From an uncultured Bacilli bacterium (GTDB taxonomy: Bacteria; Bacillota_I; Bacilli_A; RF39; UBA660), in assembly GCA_947589435.1 (NCBI GenBank), contig CANQBI010000015.1, positions 1 through 40,320 of the forward strand: 40,320 bases of DNA, given 5' to 3'. Shown here piece by piece: positions 24,230 to 31,852 of the stretch (positions are counted from its first letter, which is position 1; every line of letters starts with the position of its first letter). A program made the position numbers and the translations under genes. The notes beneath the pieces are model-generated. The model worked only from the letters and a program-made list of their open reading frames with translations. It had not been told where the DNA came from and did not search any database.

Positions 24230-25423
24230 ATGAAAAAAGATAAAATATTGACTATTATAATAATTATAGTAGGTATACTAATACTAGGAGAAAGTTATAA
24301 CATTATAAAATCATTAAGTATAAAAAATGAAGTAACAGAGGATATAAAAACAATGGATGTATTCAGTAAAAATGATAAATCACTAGCTATAATGATTCAA
24401 AGTGGAGGAACAAATGACTTCGAATGGTACGAAGCAGAAGATAGAAGTAAATGGCCGGATAAAACAAAATACACTTATGTTGGAACAGAATGTACCGATA
24501 GTGAAGGAGTAAGCGTTGCAAGTAAAAATATTTTAACCTTTGATGAAACAACATACACAGCCCACATTAAAACAAAACAAACCATATATTGCACATTATA
24601 CTTTGGAAAAGGAAGACCAGCTCTAGAAGTACTAGATAATCAAGGAGGAACATATTATGGAGGAGGAAACAAAGGAAGTAGAGTAGCAGTAGAAGGATTA
24701 TATAGATTTAAAGGAACCAAAGACCAAGTAACAAATAACTTCATATGTATAGGTGGTTCATTAAATCCGGAAAAGTGTGGTACTGAATCAAGTAATAAAA
24801 ACTTATACAGAATAATCGGAGTAACAGATGGAACAGAAGAAAGTACTCTAGGATTAGATAAAGGAATGTTAAAGGTAATAAAAGTAATCCCATCCAGTAC
24901 AAGTCAAGCATGGTCAACAAATGATAGTTCAAATATAGATTGGGATAATGGAAGTAATACAGTGAGAACATACTTAAATGGAACATTTTATAATAGTTTA
25001 GAAGCAGGAATAAAAGGAATAATACCAGCAGTAAAATGGTGGAAAGGTGACAGAACAAACGCAACATCTAGCGGAGCAGAAATAAAGACAGCCACCACAG
25101 GACAATATCAAATAGGTTTAATGTACGCAGGAGATTATTACAACTCATGGGGTTATGGTTCAAACACCAATAGTTGGCTTCATATTACCAACACAATGAT
25201 TGGAAAAACATCGACATATAGTAGCACAACCGAATGGACCATGACTAGAAAAGGCTCAGGCTATGCGTGGGGTGTGACTACGAGCGGCTCCTTGGCCTGG
25301 GCCTATAGTGTGAGCAATCCGCTTGCGGTTCGCCCAGTTTTCTATCTACCATCCACAACAGGATTAGTAGGTAATGGAACAGAATCTAGCCCTTACGTAA
25401 TCACAAGTTTGAGCAATGCATAA
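24230..25423 (+). CDS. surface protein with C-terminal variable patch, cassette 2 gene B
   Basis: A 397-residue paralog of the protein at 11633-12838 with the same order: N-terminal helix (about 5-23), two-Cys module (YVGTECTD...IYCTLYFGKGRP), YYGGGNKGSR, FKGTKDQVTNNFICIGG, YRIIG, KVIPSS, WLHITNTM and a terminal VRPVFYLPS domain. Long blocks are almost identical between paralogs, while the segment after EWTMT (about residues 340-366) is different and encoded by G+C-rich DNA. GGGAGG before ATG 24230 sets the start; an open frame from 24185 runs into the upstream gene and is not used. If gene A is switched by its G tract, this downstream gene could be affected through coupling or polarity. Confidence 0.82.
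   Translation: MKKDKILTIIIIIVGILILGESYNIIKSLSIKNEVTEDIKTMDVFSKNDKSLAIMIQSGGTNDFEWYEAEDRSKWPDKTKYTYVGTECTDSEGVSVASKNILTFDETTYTAHIKTKQTIYCTLYFGKGRPALEVLDNQGGTYYGGGNKGSRVAVEGLYRFKGTKDQVTNNFICIGGSLNPEKCGTESSNKNLYRIIGVTDGTEESTLGLDKGMLKVIKVIPSSTSQAWSTNDSSNIDWDNGSNTVRTYLNGTFYNSLEAGIKGIIPAVKWWKGDRTNATSSGAEIKTATTGQYQIGLMYAGDYYNSWGYGSNTNSWLHITNTMIGKTSTYSSTTEWTMTRKGSGYAWGVTTSGSLAWAYSVSNPLAVRPVFYLPSTTGLVGNGTESSPYVITSLSNA
25247..25327 (+). other. candidate variable region 2 (DGR-like target)
   Basis: 81 bp with 48 G or C by my count, between the constant GAATGGACCATGACT and GTTCGCCCAGT. Alignment with region 1 keeps GCG TGG, GTG and TTG codons; several differing codons share a third base (CGT/TAT, CCT/GGT, CGT/ACT), as if two leading positions had been randomised. 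Confidence 0.55.
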
Positions 25424-25550
25424 TATTGCCCAATGTGGCATTATGGGAATAAACAAAAGGTGTGCCTGTAGAAGATATTATATATTATTTATATAAAATA
25501 TTACTGGCGCCAAAATTTTATAATCAATATAAATTTATTGTTTAAATACT

Positions 25551-25626
25551 TGACAAAGTTCGACAGATTGTCGAATTTTGTCATAATATTAGAAGTTTTG
25601 ACATGTTTTGTCGAACGACTTGATTT
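25551..25626 (+). repeat. palindromic intergenic element, copy 2
   Basis: TGACAAAGTTCGACA (25551-25565) and TGTCGAATTTTGTCA (25569-25583), then a TTTTGTCGAACG half-site. It is nearly identical to 12856-12930, but the spacing inside the palindrome is 3 instead of 4 bases. Here no toxin gene follows. Confidence 0.8.
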
Positions 25627-25653
25627 TAGTAAAATAATAGTATATTATCACTC

Positions 25654-25759
25654 TTTGAAAGCGGGTTTTGGTTGATAAAATACTTCATTTATGTTATTTA
25701 ATTATTACCTATTTCCTATATTTCGTTTTCTGTCTTAAAACTAATAATCCGCTTTCAAA
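25654..25759 (+). repeat. 11-bp inverted repeat upstream of miaB
   Basis: TTTGAAAGCGG (25654-25664) and CCGCTTTCAAA (25749-25759) are perfect inverted copies enclosing 84 A+T-rich bases. The right arm overlaps the miaB -35. Confidence 0.55.
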
Positions 25760-25781
25760 ATATTATGTTTTATGGTAGAAT
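25753..25781 (+). promoter_or_regulatory. miaB promoter
   Basis: TTTCAA (25753-25758), 17 bp, TAGAAT (25776-25781), with an extended TGG before the -10. Confidence 0.6.
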
Positions 25782-25801
25782 ACAGGGAAGGAAGTGATAT
25801 T

Positions 25802-27199
25802 ATGCATTTACCAGATTTAAATATTGCTAAAGATAGAAGTAGTAAAGAAAATAAATATATAAATTTGAAAGAAGATTATAAAGAAGTATTTAAAGGTAAA
25901 AAGTATTTTTTAAGAACTTATGGGTGTCAAATGAATGTACATGATAGCGAAGCTATTAGAAGTTATTTAGAAACTTTAGGATTTGAAAATACCGAAAAAA
26001 TAGAAGATGCTAATGTGGTGGTTTTAAATACTTGTGCGATAAGAGAAAATGCTCGGGATAAAGTAGTGGGCTTTTTAGGTAAATGTCATTATTTAAAGAA
26101 AAATAAAGAAGACTTTAAAATAGTTTTAACCGGATGTATGAGTGAACAACCAGACTTTATTAAAGATATTCTAGATAAACATAAATATATTGATATTGTT
26201 ATTGGAACGCATAATATTCATGAACTACCAAAGTTATTATTAGAAAATAATTCTAAACAAGAAATAGAGGTATATTCCAATAGTGATGAAGTAATTGAAG
26301 GAATGAATTATGAAAGAGATTCGAAATATACCGCTTGGGTTAATATTATGTATGGGTGTGATAAGTTTTGCACTTATTGTATAGTGCCTTATACAAGAGG
26401 AAGAGAGCGAAGTAGAAAGTTAGAAGATATAATTCGAGAAGTTGAAGATTTAATTAAAAAAGGTTATTTAGAAGTAACTTTACTTGGTCAAAATGTTAAT
26501 GCTTATGGAATAGATATTGGAACTACTTTTAGTGAATTGTTAGAATGTGTGGCTAAGACCGGAATTAAAAGAGTAAGATTTGTGACTAGTCATCCTTGGA
26601 ATTTTACCGATGAAATGATTGAGGTTATTAGGAAATATGAAAATATAATGCCTTATATTCATCTACCTTTACAATCTGGTAGTGATAATATTTTAAAAAG
26701 AATGAATCGAAGATATACTAAGGAAGAATATTTAAAATTATTTAATAAAATGAAAGAAAGAATACCTAATGTGGCTATTACGACCGATATTATTGTCGGA
26801 TTTCCTAATGAAACTAGGGAAGATTTTGAAGAAACTTTAGATGTCGTAAAGAAATGTGAATTTGATGGAGCTTATACATTCATTTTTTCACCAAGAGTTG
26901 GAACTCCAGCGGCTTTAATGGAAGATAAAACCCCAATGAAAGAAAAGGAAGAAAGATTACAAGAGTTAAATAATTTAGTCAATTATTATTCTAATAAAAG
27001 TAATCAAAAGTTACTTGGTAAAACTGTGGAAGTTTTAATATTAGGAGAAAGTGAAAAAGATAGAAGTAAAGTCTATGGTTATACCGATACGATGAAACTG
27101 GTAAATGTTTCTGGTAGTAAAGATATTATAGGTAAAATTGTAAACGTTAAAATAACGGATGCCAAAAGTTTTAGTTTAGATGGGGAATATGTAAATTAA
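25802..27199 (+). CDS. miaB: tRNA-2-methylthio-N6-dimethylallyladenosine synthase MiaB
   Basis: MiaB is a radical-SAM methylthiotransferase acting on i6A37 of tRNA. In this 465-residue form the N-terminal cluster cysteines are Cys42 (TYGCQMNVHDSE), Cys78 (LNTCAIRENA) and Cys112 (TGCMSEQ). The radical-SAM CxxxCxxC is YGCDKFCTYCIVPYTRG (Cys186, 190, 193), followed by the LGQNVNAYG and PLQSGSD motifs and a C-terminal TRAM domain (about 395-460). The frame extends to a GTG at 25772, but GGGAAGGAAG fits ATG 25802. Confidence 0.96.
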   Translation: MHLPDLNIAKDRSSKENKYINLKEDYKEVFKGKKYFLRTYGCQMNVHDSEAIRSYLETLGFENTEKIEDANVVVLNTCAIRENARDKVVGFLGKCHYLKKNKEDFKIVLTGCMSEQPDFIKDILDKHKYIDIVIGTHNIHELPKLLLENNSKQEIEVYSNSDEVIEGMNYERDSKYTAWVNIMYGCDKFCTYCIVPYTRGRERSRKLEDIIREVEDLIKKGYLEVTLLGQNVNAYGIDIGTTFSELLECVAKTGIKRVRFVTSHPWNFTDEMIEVIRKYENIMPYIHLPLQSGSDNILKRMNRRYTKEEYLKLFNKMKERIPNVAITTDIIVGFPNETREDFEETLDVVKKCEFDGAYTFIFSPRVGTPAALMEDKTPMKEKEERLQELNNLVNYYSNKSNQKLLGKTVEVLILGESEKDRSKVYGYTDTMKLVNVSGSKDIIGKIVNVKITDAKSFSLDGEYVN

Positions 27200-27226
27200 C
27201 AATCTCTTGACAATATTGGTTACAGT

Positions 27227-27255
27227 TTGCCATAAAATTAAATACATAGTATAAT
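27227..27255 (+). promoter_or_regulatory. promoter of the membrane/signalling operon
   Basis: TTGCCA (27227-27232), 17 bp, TATAAT (27250-27255), then AGAGGTGA before the TTG start. Confidence 0.7.
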
Positions 27256-27281
27256 ATTATTAGCCAAAGAGGTGAATTATT

Positions 27282-27758
27282 TTGAATAAAATAAAAAAAA
27301 TATGGGCAGAGAATAAAGTATTATTTGTTCTAGGAGTCATTTTAATTGTTTGTTTAATAGTCTTTTTAGGAGTATCTATTAAGTATTTCTATGGTTCTAA
27401 TACCAATAAGTATGGAAGTAGACTTGATAGTATTAAAGATACGCCTTTAAGTGAAGAATTATTTAAAGATATTGAAAGTAAATTAAAAGAGAATGAGAAA
27501 GTAAGTAAAGTAACTTCTAATTTACAAGGTAAAGTAGTCTATATTACCATTACTTTTAATGACGGTACAACTTTAGATGAAGCGAAAACAATTGCGGAAG
27601 AAGTCATACCTTTATTTAATGAAGATGAACTTAAATTATATGATATTGAACTTACCGTTAAATCAAATGAATTTACTTTAATGGGAGCTCATAACTCTAA
27701 TGGTAGTGGCACAATAGTATGGGCCAACAATAATGTTAAAGAAAGTAATGAAGAATAA
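27282..27758 (+). CDS. hypothetical membrane protein
   Basis: A 158-residue protein starting at TTG (AGAGGTGA at good distance). It has one N-terminal membrane helix (about 14-35) and an external domain of about 110 residues with a VSNLQGKVVYITITFNDGT-like beta segment, but no recognised family. It is first in an operon with the GGDEF-like and YihY genes: 2 bp to the next start. A membrane-linked partner of the next protein is possible. Confidence 0.75.
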   Translation: MNKIKKIWAENKVLFVLGVILIVCLIVFLGVSIKYFYGSNTNKYGSRLDSIKDTPLSEELFKDIESKLKENEKVSKVTSNLQGKVVYITITFNDGTTLDEAKTIAEEVIPLFNEDELKLYDIELTVKSNEFTLMGAHNSNGSGTIVWANNNVKESNEE

Positions 27759-27760
27759 TT

Positions 27761-29773
27761 ATGAAAAAGAAGAGTTGGTTTATTATAACTCCCATAATTA
27801 TCCTTTTAATAGGGATTGGGACGCTTATAATAATTAAAAATATTACTAATTCAAATAATTTAACAAGTGAAGAGCGAACTTGGATTAATAGTAATATAAA
27901 TAATGTTCAAAATGTTTATGTGGTTAAAGATGAGAATATCGTTAGTAAAGATGGCCATGGGGTTTTCTATGACTTTCTAGAGGATTTTAAGGCCGAATAT
28001 GGGATAAATGTTAATGTGGTTTCGACCAATGCTTTAAGTACGCAAGCCGGGGTTAATTTAAATTATACTCATGAGGCAAATAACGATAATTTAGTTTTTT
28101 TAACTGATCATTATGTTATTTTAAGTAAAGATAAAACTACTTTTAATTCAAACTCTGATTTAGAAGGTTTAACTATTGGTATTTTAAATGAAGATAGGAG
28201 TGTTATCAGTACTTATTTAAAGGGGAATAATATTACTTTAAATGGTTATGATGAAATAGATGAATTATTTACATCCCTAGATTCTAAAGAAAAATATATT
28301 ATTTTACCAAGAATAAAATATTTAGATGAAATATTAACTAAGAATTTAAATATAGCTTATCATTTAAGTGATATAAATACTTATTATTATCTTTCTGGTA
28401 ACAATGATATTTTCAGTAGTATCTTAGAAAAATATTATCATAAATGGGAAGATAAAAATTTAAATAAATATATTAAAGAAGAAGAATTTAAAATATTTAC
28501 TAATTCTTTAAATATTAGTGATAAAGAAGTTGATAAACTACTTTCTGTAAACTATAACTATGCCTTCATTAATAATAGTCCTTATGAAGTTATTATGAGT
28601 GGTAATTATGGGGGAATTATTGCTGAATACCTTCAAGAATTTAGTAAGTTTAGTGGTATTTTCTTTAATGTTACAAAATATAGTAATGAGAATAAATTAG
28701 TTGATGCGATTAATCATAATAAAGTTGATTTGTATTTTGATTTTAATACAGGTATTAATTCTAATTATTTAAAAAGTGAGACAGGTATTATAAGTACCAT
28801 GTCTATTATTGCCCATTATAATAATTTAAAAGTTATTAATTCCGTATATGGTTTACAAGGGGAAACTGTTTATGTGGAAAAGGGTAGTGTTTTAGAAAAT
28901 TATTTAAATAGTATTGGGAATATTAATATTAAAACTTATGAGAATAATGAAGAGTTATTTAAACTTAATCGCGAAAATGCCATTATTGTGATGGATACTT
29001 ATATTTATAATTATTACCATAATAGTAGACTTAATAATTATGTTAGTCGTTATGAAGACTATTTAAATAATGAATATTACTTTAGAATTAAAAGTGGTAA
29101 TGAAACTTTAAAAACTTTACTTGATAGATATATTAATTATCTAGATCCGCATACAGTTATTAATAATGGGATAACTAGTCATATGAAGACTGTTAGTCAT
29201 GGAAGTATTTTAAATAATATTGCTATTTATTTCATCTTAAGTATTATTTTAGTTTTAGTAAGTGGTTTTATTGTTTATCATAATTCTAAAAAAATAAGAA
29301 TTGCGAGAAGACTTAAAAAAGATGATAAGATTAGATTTATTGATGAACTTACTTGTCTTAAAAATAGAGCTTACTTAAGTGATTTTATGAAAACTTGGAG
29401 TAATAATACGATATATCCCCAAACGATAATAGTGGTTGATTTAAATCGTCTTCAAGAAATAAATGATAAATATGGCGTAAGTGAAGGAGATAAACAAATT
29501 CAAGCGGCGGCGAATGCGTTAATCAAAACCCAACTAGATAATAGTGAGTTAATGCGTAGTGATGGTAATGAGTTTGTTATTTATACAGTAGGTTATTCGC
29601 AAAAACAAATTATTAATTATATTCATAAATTAAATAAAGAATTGGGTAAACTTCCATATAACTTTGGAGCTGAATTTGGTTATAGTATGATTTTAAATAA
29701 TTTAAAAACCATTGAAGATGCCTTAACGGAAGCTACTATGGATATGAAAAATAAAAAGGTAAGTGGTAAATGA
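27761..29773 (+). CDS. membrane sensor with solute-binding-like domains and degenerate GGDEF domain
   Basis: A 670-residue protein. After an N-terminal helix (about 5-26) come two external parts resembling periplasmic solute-binding proteins (about 50-240 and 265-470; for example GVFYDFLEDFKAEYGI and GGIIAEYLQEFSKFSG), then a membrane helix (about 485-508) and a cytoplasmic GGDEF-like domain (DELTCLKNRAYLSDF at about 525; VVDLNRLQEINDKYGVSEGD). The catalytic loop is RSDGNEFVIY (about 598-607) instead of RxGGDEF, so diguanylate cyclase activity is doubtful. It may bind a nucleotide or signal by contact. Overlaps yihY by four bases (ATGA). Confidence 0.82.
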   Translation: MKKKSWFIITPIIILLIGIGTLIIIKNITNSNNLTSEERTWINSNINNVQNVYVVKDENIVSKDGHGVFYDFLEDFKAEYGINVNVVSTNALSTQAGVNLNYTHEANNDNLVFLTDHYVILSKDKTTFNSNSDLEGLTIGILNEDRSVISTYLKGNNITLNGYDEIDELFTSLDSKEKYIILPRIKYLDEILTKNLNIAYHLSDINTYYYLSGNNDIFSSILEKYYHKWEDKNLNKYIKEEEFKIFTNSLNISDKEVDKLLSVNYNYAFINNSPYEVIMSGNYGGIIAEYLQEFSKFSGIFFNVTKYSNENKLVDAINHNKVDLYFDFNTGINSNYLKSETGIISTMSIIAHYNNLKVINSVYGLQGETVYVEKGSVLENYLNSIGNINIKTYENNEELFKLNRENAIIVMDTYIYNYYHNSRLNNYVSRYEDYLNNEYYFRIKSGNETLKTLLDRYINYLDPHTVINNGITSHMKTVSHGSILNNIAIYFILSIILVLVSGFIVYHNSKKIRIARRLKKDDKIRFIDELTCLKNRAYLSDFMKTWSNNTIYPQTIIVVDLNRLQEINDKYGVSEGDKQIQAAANALIKTQLDNSELMRSDGNEFVIYTVGYSQKQIINYIHKLNKELGKLPYNFGAEFGYSMILNNLKTIEDALTEATMDMKNKKVSGK

Positions 29774-30639
29774 TGAAGAAAAGAGTTACCAGTGCTAAAA
29801 ATAAAATAAAAGAGTTTATCCAAAATTTTGTGAAAGTTATAAGACGAAGTGATATGATAGTGTTACCCGGTAATATTGCTTTCTTCTTAGTTTTAGCCAT
29901 TATCCCAGCATTAGGATTAATTTCTTATGCGGCTTCGATGTTAAATTTATCGGTTTCTGTATTATATGATTTTATTGCTAATTCTTTTTCCAAAGAAATG
30001 GCTAATCTAATTCTAGGCGTAAACTTAAGTAATAATTCCGGTATTCATTTCTTTATTACCGTTATCATCGGTTTTTATATCGCGAGTAATGGAGCCGATT
30101 CAATTATTACGGCCAGTAATACCATTTATGGAATTGAAAATAAAAATTGGTTAAAAAGAAGATTAAAAGCTTTTGGCATGACTTTCTTACTTGTTCTACT
30201 ATTAGTCTTTATGTTAATTGTTCCGGTATTTGGTAATTTAATTATTGATTTAATTCAAGAAGTTAATTTAAATTCGGCGATAACTTTAAGAATAGTTCAA
30301 ATATTTGATTTAATTAAAGGTCCGGTATCTTGGCTTATTATGTTTATTATCATTAGAATTATTTATGCGGTGGCTCCGGATAAACCTCATAAAGATAGAG
30401 TAATCAATTATGGGGCTTTATTTACAACCGTTGGTTGGGTAATTGTTACCATTATTTATTCATGGTATGTTACAAGTTATGCTGAATATCAAGCCTTATA
30501 TGGTGGACTTGCTTCCATTGTGGTCTTAATGATTTGGTTTTATATTTTGTCTTATATATTTACGGTGGGTATTGCTTTAAATAATCAAAAAGATGATGAT
30601 AATTTACTAAAAAATGGCACGATAAAAGAAGATAAATAG
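29770..30639 (+). CDS. YihY/BrkB-family inner-membrane protein
   Basis: A 289-residue polytopic membrane protein with about six helices and the YihY family motifs GNIAFFLVLAIIPALGLI (about 35-52), a Gly/Asn segment ASNGADSIITASNTIYGIE (about 113-131) and the final LYGGLASIVVLMIWFYILSYI block. Function in the family is not settled; the older RNase BN label is incorrect for YihY. Translationally coupled to the upstream GGDEF-like gene. Confidence 0.88.
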   Translation: MMKKRVTSAKNKIKEFIQNFVKVIRRSDMIVLPGNIAFFLVLAIIPALGLISYAASMLNLSVSVLYDFIANSFSKEMANLILGVNLSNNSGIHFFITVIIGFYIASNGADSIITASNTIYGIENKNWLKRRLKAFGMTFLLVLLLVFMLIVPVFGNLIIDLIQEVNLNSAITLRIVQIFDLIKGPVSWLIMFIIIRIIYAVAPDKPHKDRVINYGALFTTVGWVIVTIIYSWYVTSYAEYQALYGGLASIVVLMIWFYILSYIFTVGIALNNQKDDDNLLKNGTIKEDK

Positions 30640-30648
30640 GTCATAATA

Positions 30649-30684
30649 AAAATATGTACACAGGTATTACTTAGTACATATTTT
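30649..30684 (+). terminator. terminator after yihY
   Basis: AAAATATGTAC (30649-30659) and GTACATATTTT (30674-30684), a perfect 11-bp stem with a 14-base loop; T-rich sequence follows. Confidence 0.65.
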
Positions 30685-30736
30685 ATTTTGATATCAATCT
30701 AGTATTTTTTACTAACGATATTAAAAAGTAATACTT

Positions 30737-30763
30737 AAAAAGGAAGTCAAATTCCTTTTTTTT
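30737..30763 (+). terminator. second terminator before hsp20
   Basis: AAAAAGGAA-gtcaaa-TTCCTTTTT with further T, a strong Rho-independent terminator that insulates hsp20. Confidence 0.8.
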
Positions 30764-30780
30764 GTGAAAATTTTATGAAA

Positions 30781-30807
30781 TTAGCACTCGGGTGTTGCAA
30801 TTGCTAA
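30781..30807 (+). promoter_or_regulatory. CIRCE operator (HrcA site) with a degenerate right arm
   Basis: TTAGCACTC (30781-30789), nine bases, AATTGCTAA (30799-30807). The left arm matches the consensus TTAGCACTC fully and the right arm matches GAGTGCTAA at seven of nine positions. It overlaps the hsp20 -35. Confidence 0.8.
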
Positions 30808-30822
30808 AATTTGTGCTATAAT
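30795..30822 (+). promoter_or_regulatory. hsp20 promoter
   Basis: TTGCAA (30795-30800), 16 bp, TATAAT (30817-30822) with an extended TGC. The CIRCE element covers the -35, so HrcA binding would block RNA polymerase. Confidence 0.75.
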
Positions 30823-30899
30823 TATAAATGTAAAGGACATAAAGATTGCCTTTTACGGGTATTATAATTATATAAAATATAAAAGGAGATGATTGTTAT

Positions 30900-31316
30900 A
30901 TGATGATGATACCAAAAAGAAATAGTTTTGATTTATGGGAGGAGTTATTTAAAGATCCATTCTTTAGTCCAAGAGAAAGTAAAGTAATGCGTACCGATAT
31001 TAAAGAAAACAAACATGATTATAGCATTATTATGGATTTACCAGGCTATGAGAAAGAGGATATTAAAGTTGATATCGACAATGGTTATTTAAATGTTTCT
31101 GCTTCAATGAATAAAAGTAATGATGAAGAAGAAAAAGGCAAATTTGTAAGAAGAGAAAGATATTTTGGCGAATGTTCTCGTAGTTTCTATGTTGGAGATG
31201 AAGTTAGTGATAAAGATATTAAAGCTTCATTTAAAAATGGTATCTTAACATTAACTGTTCCAAAAGTAGAAGAAACTAAAGAAATTCCCGAAAAGAAATA
31301 TATTGATATCGACTAA
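30900..31316 (+). CDS. Hsp20/alpha-crystallin small heat-shock protein
   Basis: An ATP-independent holdase that binds unfolding proteins. The 138-residue protein has the alpha-crystallin domain (about 30-125): RTDIKENKHDYSIIMDLPGY, KEDIKVDIDNGYLNVSA, VRRERYFGECSRSFYV and the closing FKNGILTLTVPK. A C-terminal EIPEKKYIDID tail contains the short I-P-type motif region used in oligomerisation. Regulation by HrcA is indicated by the CIRCE element. Start preceded by AAAGGAGAT. Confidence 0.93.
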   Translation: MMMIPKRNSFDLWEELFKDPFFSPRESKVMRTDIKENKHDYSIIMDLPGYEKEDIKVDIDNGYLNVSASMNKSNDEEEKGKFVRRERYFGECSRSFYVGDEVSDKDIKASFKNGILTLTVPKVEETKEIPEKKYIDID

Positions 31317-31335
31317 TTAAAAATAAGTTTAATAA

Positions 31336-31360
31336 AAAAGGTGCTTAGGCATCTTTTTAT
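31336..31360 (+). terminator. hsp20 terminator
   Basis: AAAAGGTGC-ttag-GCATCTTTT with one G-U pair, then further T. Confidence 0.75.
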
Positions 31361-31412
31361 ATGCTTTTTATAACAAATATGTTTGGAATTAGCATTTTTT
31401 AAAAAATTTTTC

Positions 31413-31440
31413 TTGAAAAAGACAAAATGAGAAGAATAAT
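31413..31440 (+). promoter_or_regulatory. possible promoter of the multi-hairpin RNA
   Basis: TTGAAA (31413-31418), 16 bp, AATAAT (31435-31440). Confidence 0.35.
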
Positions 31441-31446
31441 TAGAAA

Positions 31447-31575
31447 TTTAGGAAAGAAAAAATATAGCATTATAAAAGCAACCATAGAAGGTTGCAATTA
31501 TAAGCGTCACCTTGTCCTACGCGGGTCGAGCCACTTAACTGGCTCGGGGAGATATAAAATAAATATCTCTATTTA
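31447..31575 (+). ncRNA. multi-hairpin structured RNA candidate
   Basis: Four adjacent stem-loops lie in a non-coding, locally G+C-rich island: TTATAA-aa-GCAACC (31470-31483) with GGTTGC-aa-TTATAA (31490-31503); GCGT (31504-31507) with ACGC (31519-31522); CGAGCC (31527-31532) with GGCTCG (31541-31546); GAGATAT (31549-31555) with ATATCTC (31563-31569). A bulged duplex followed by small stems is reminiscent of tracrRNA or omega-RNA scaffolds, but no Cas9/IscB gene is present and the similarity is only architectural. No known RNA family was recognised. Confidence 0.5.
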
Positions 31576-31705
31576 TATTATATTTCCTTAATAATTTAAT
31601 TATATAATAAATGATACATAAAGTGAAGGAGCAATTTTTAAAAAAATTAAATATTCGTTAATTTCTTTTGAAAATTAACGCATTTTTATGGTTTTGCGAT
31701 TTTTA

Positions 31706-31734
31706 TTGACAAACATGAGCACATATTGTACAAT
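31706..31734 (+). promoter_or_regulatory. promoter of the small RNA upstream of the Abi gene
   Basis: TTGACA (31706-31711), 17 bp, TACAAT (31729-31734). Confidence 0.75.
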
Positions 31735-31740
31735 ATTATT

Positions 31741-31786
31741 GAAGTTCAGAACTGACAAGTCACTACGGTGCGTCAGTCTTTTTTTT
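31741..31786 (+). ncRNA. short hairpin-terminated RNA upstream of the Abi_2 gene, possible RNA antitoxin
   Basis: From the expected start near 31741 a transcript of about 46 nt ends at ACTGAC (31751-31756)...GTCAGT (31772-31777), with an inner CAC-TACG-GTG stem, followed by eight T. The hairpin would stop transcription before the Abi gene, which has a separate extended -10. AbiF-type Abi_2 proteins are reported to be paired with a conserved non-coding RNA acting as antitoxin. An attenuator leader is the alternative. Confidence 0.6.
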
Positions 31787-31824
31787 ACAAAATTTAAAAA
31801 TTATATACAAAAGCGCAATAAATG

Positions 31825-31833
31825 TGATACAAT
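31825..31833 (+). promoter_or_regulatory. extended -10 promoter of the Abi_2 gene
   Basis: TGATACAAT (31825-31833), just before GGGAG (31841-31845). Only a weak -35 (TATACA, 31804-31809) is present. Confidence 0.5.
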
Positions 31834-31852
31834 GATATCAGGGAGCAAAAAA

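Noticed and set aside
31447-31575. tRNA, tmRNA or known riboswitch
   Set aside because: No cloverleaf, no tag-peptide frame and no aptamer core that I recognise; retained only as an unclassified RNA candidate.
31688-31852. N-terminal extension of the Abi_2 protein
   Set aside because: Would translate through a promoter, a terminator hairpin and a second promoter; ATG 31853 with GGGAG gives the family N-terminus.
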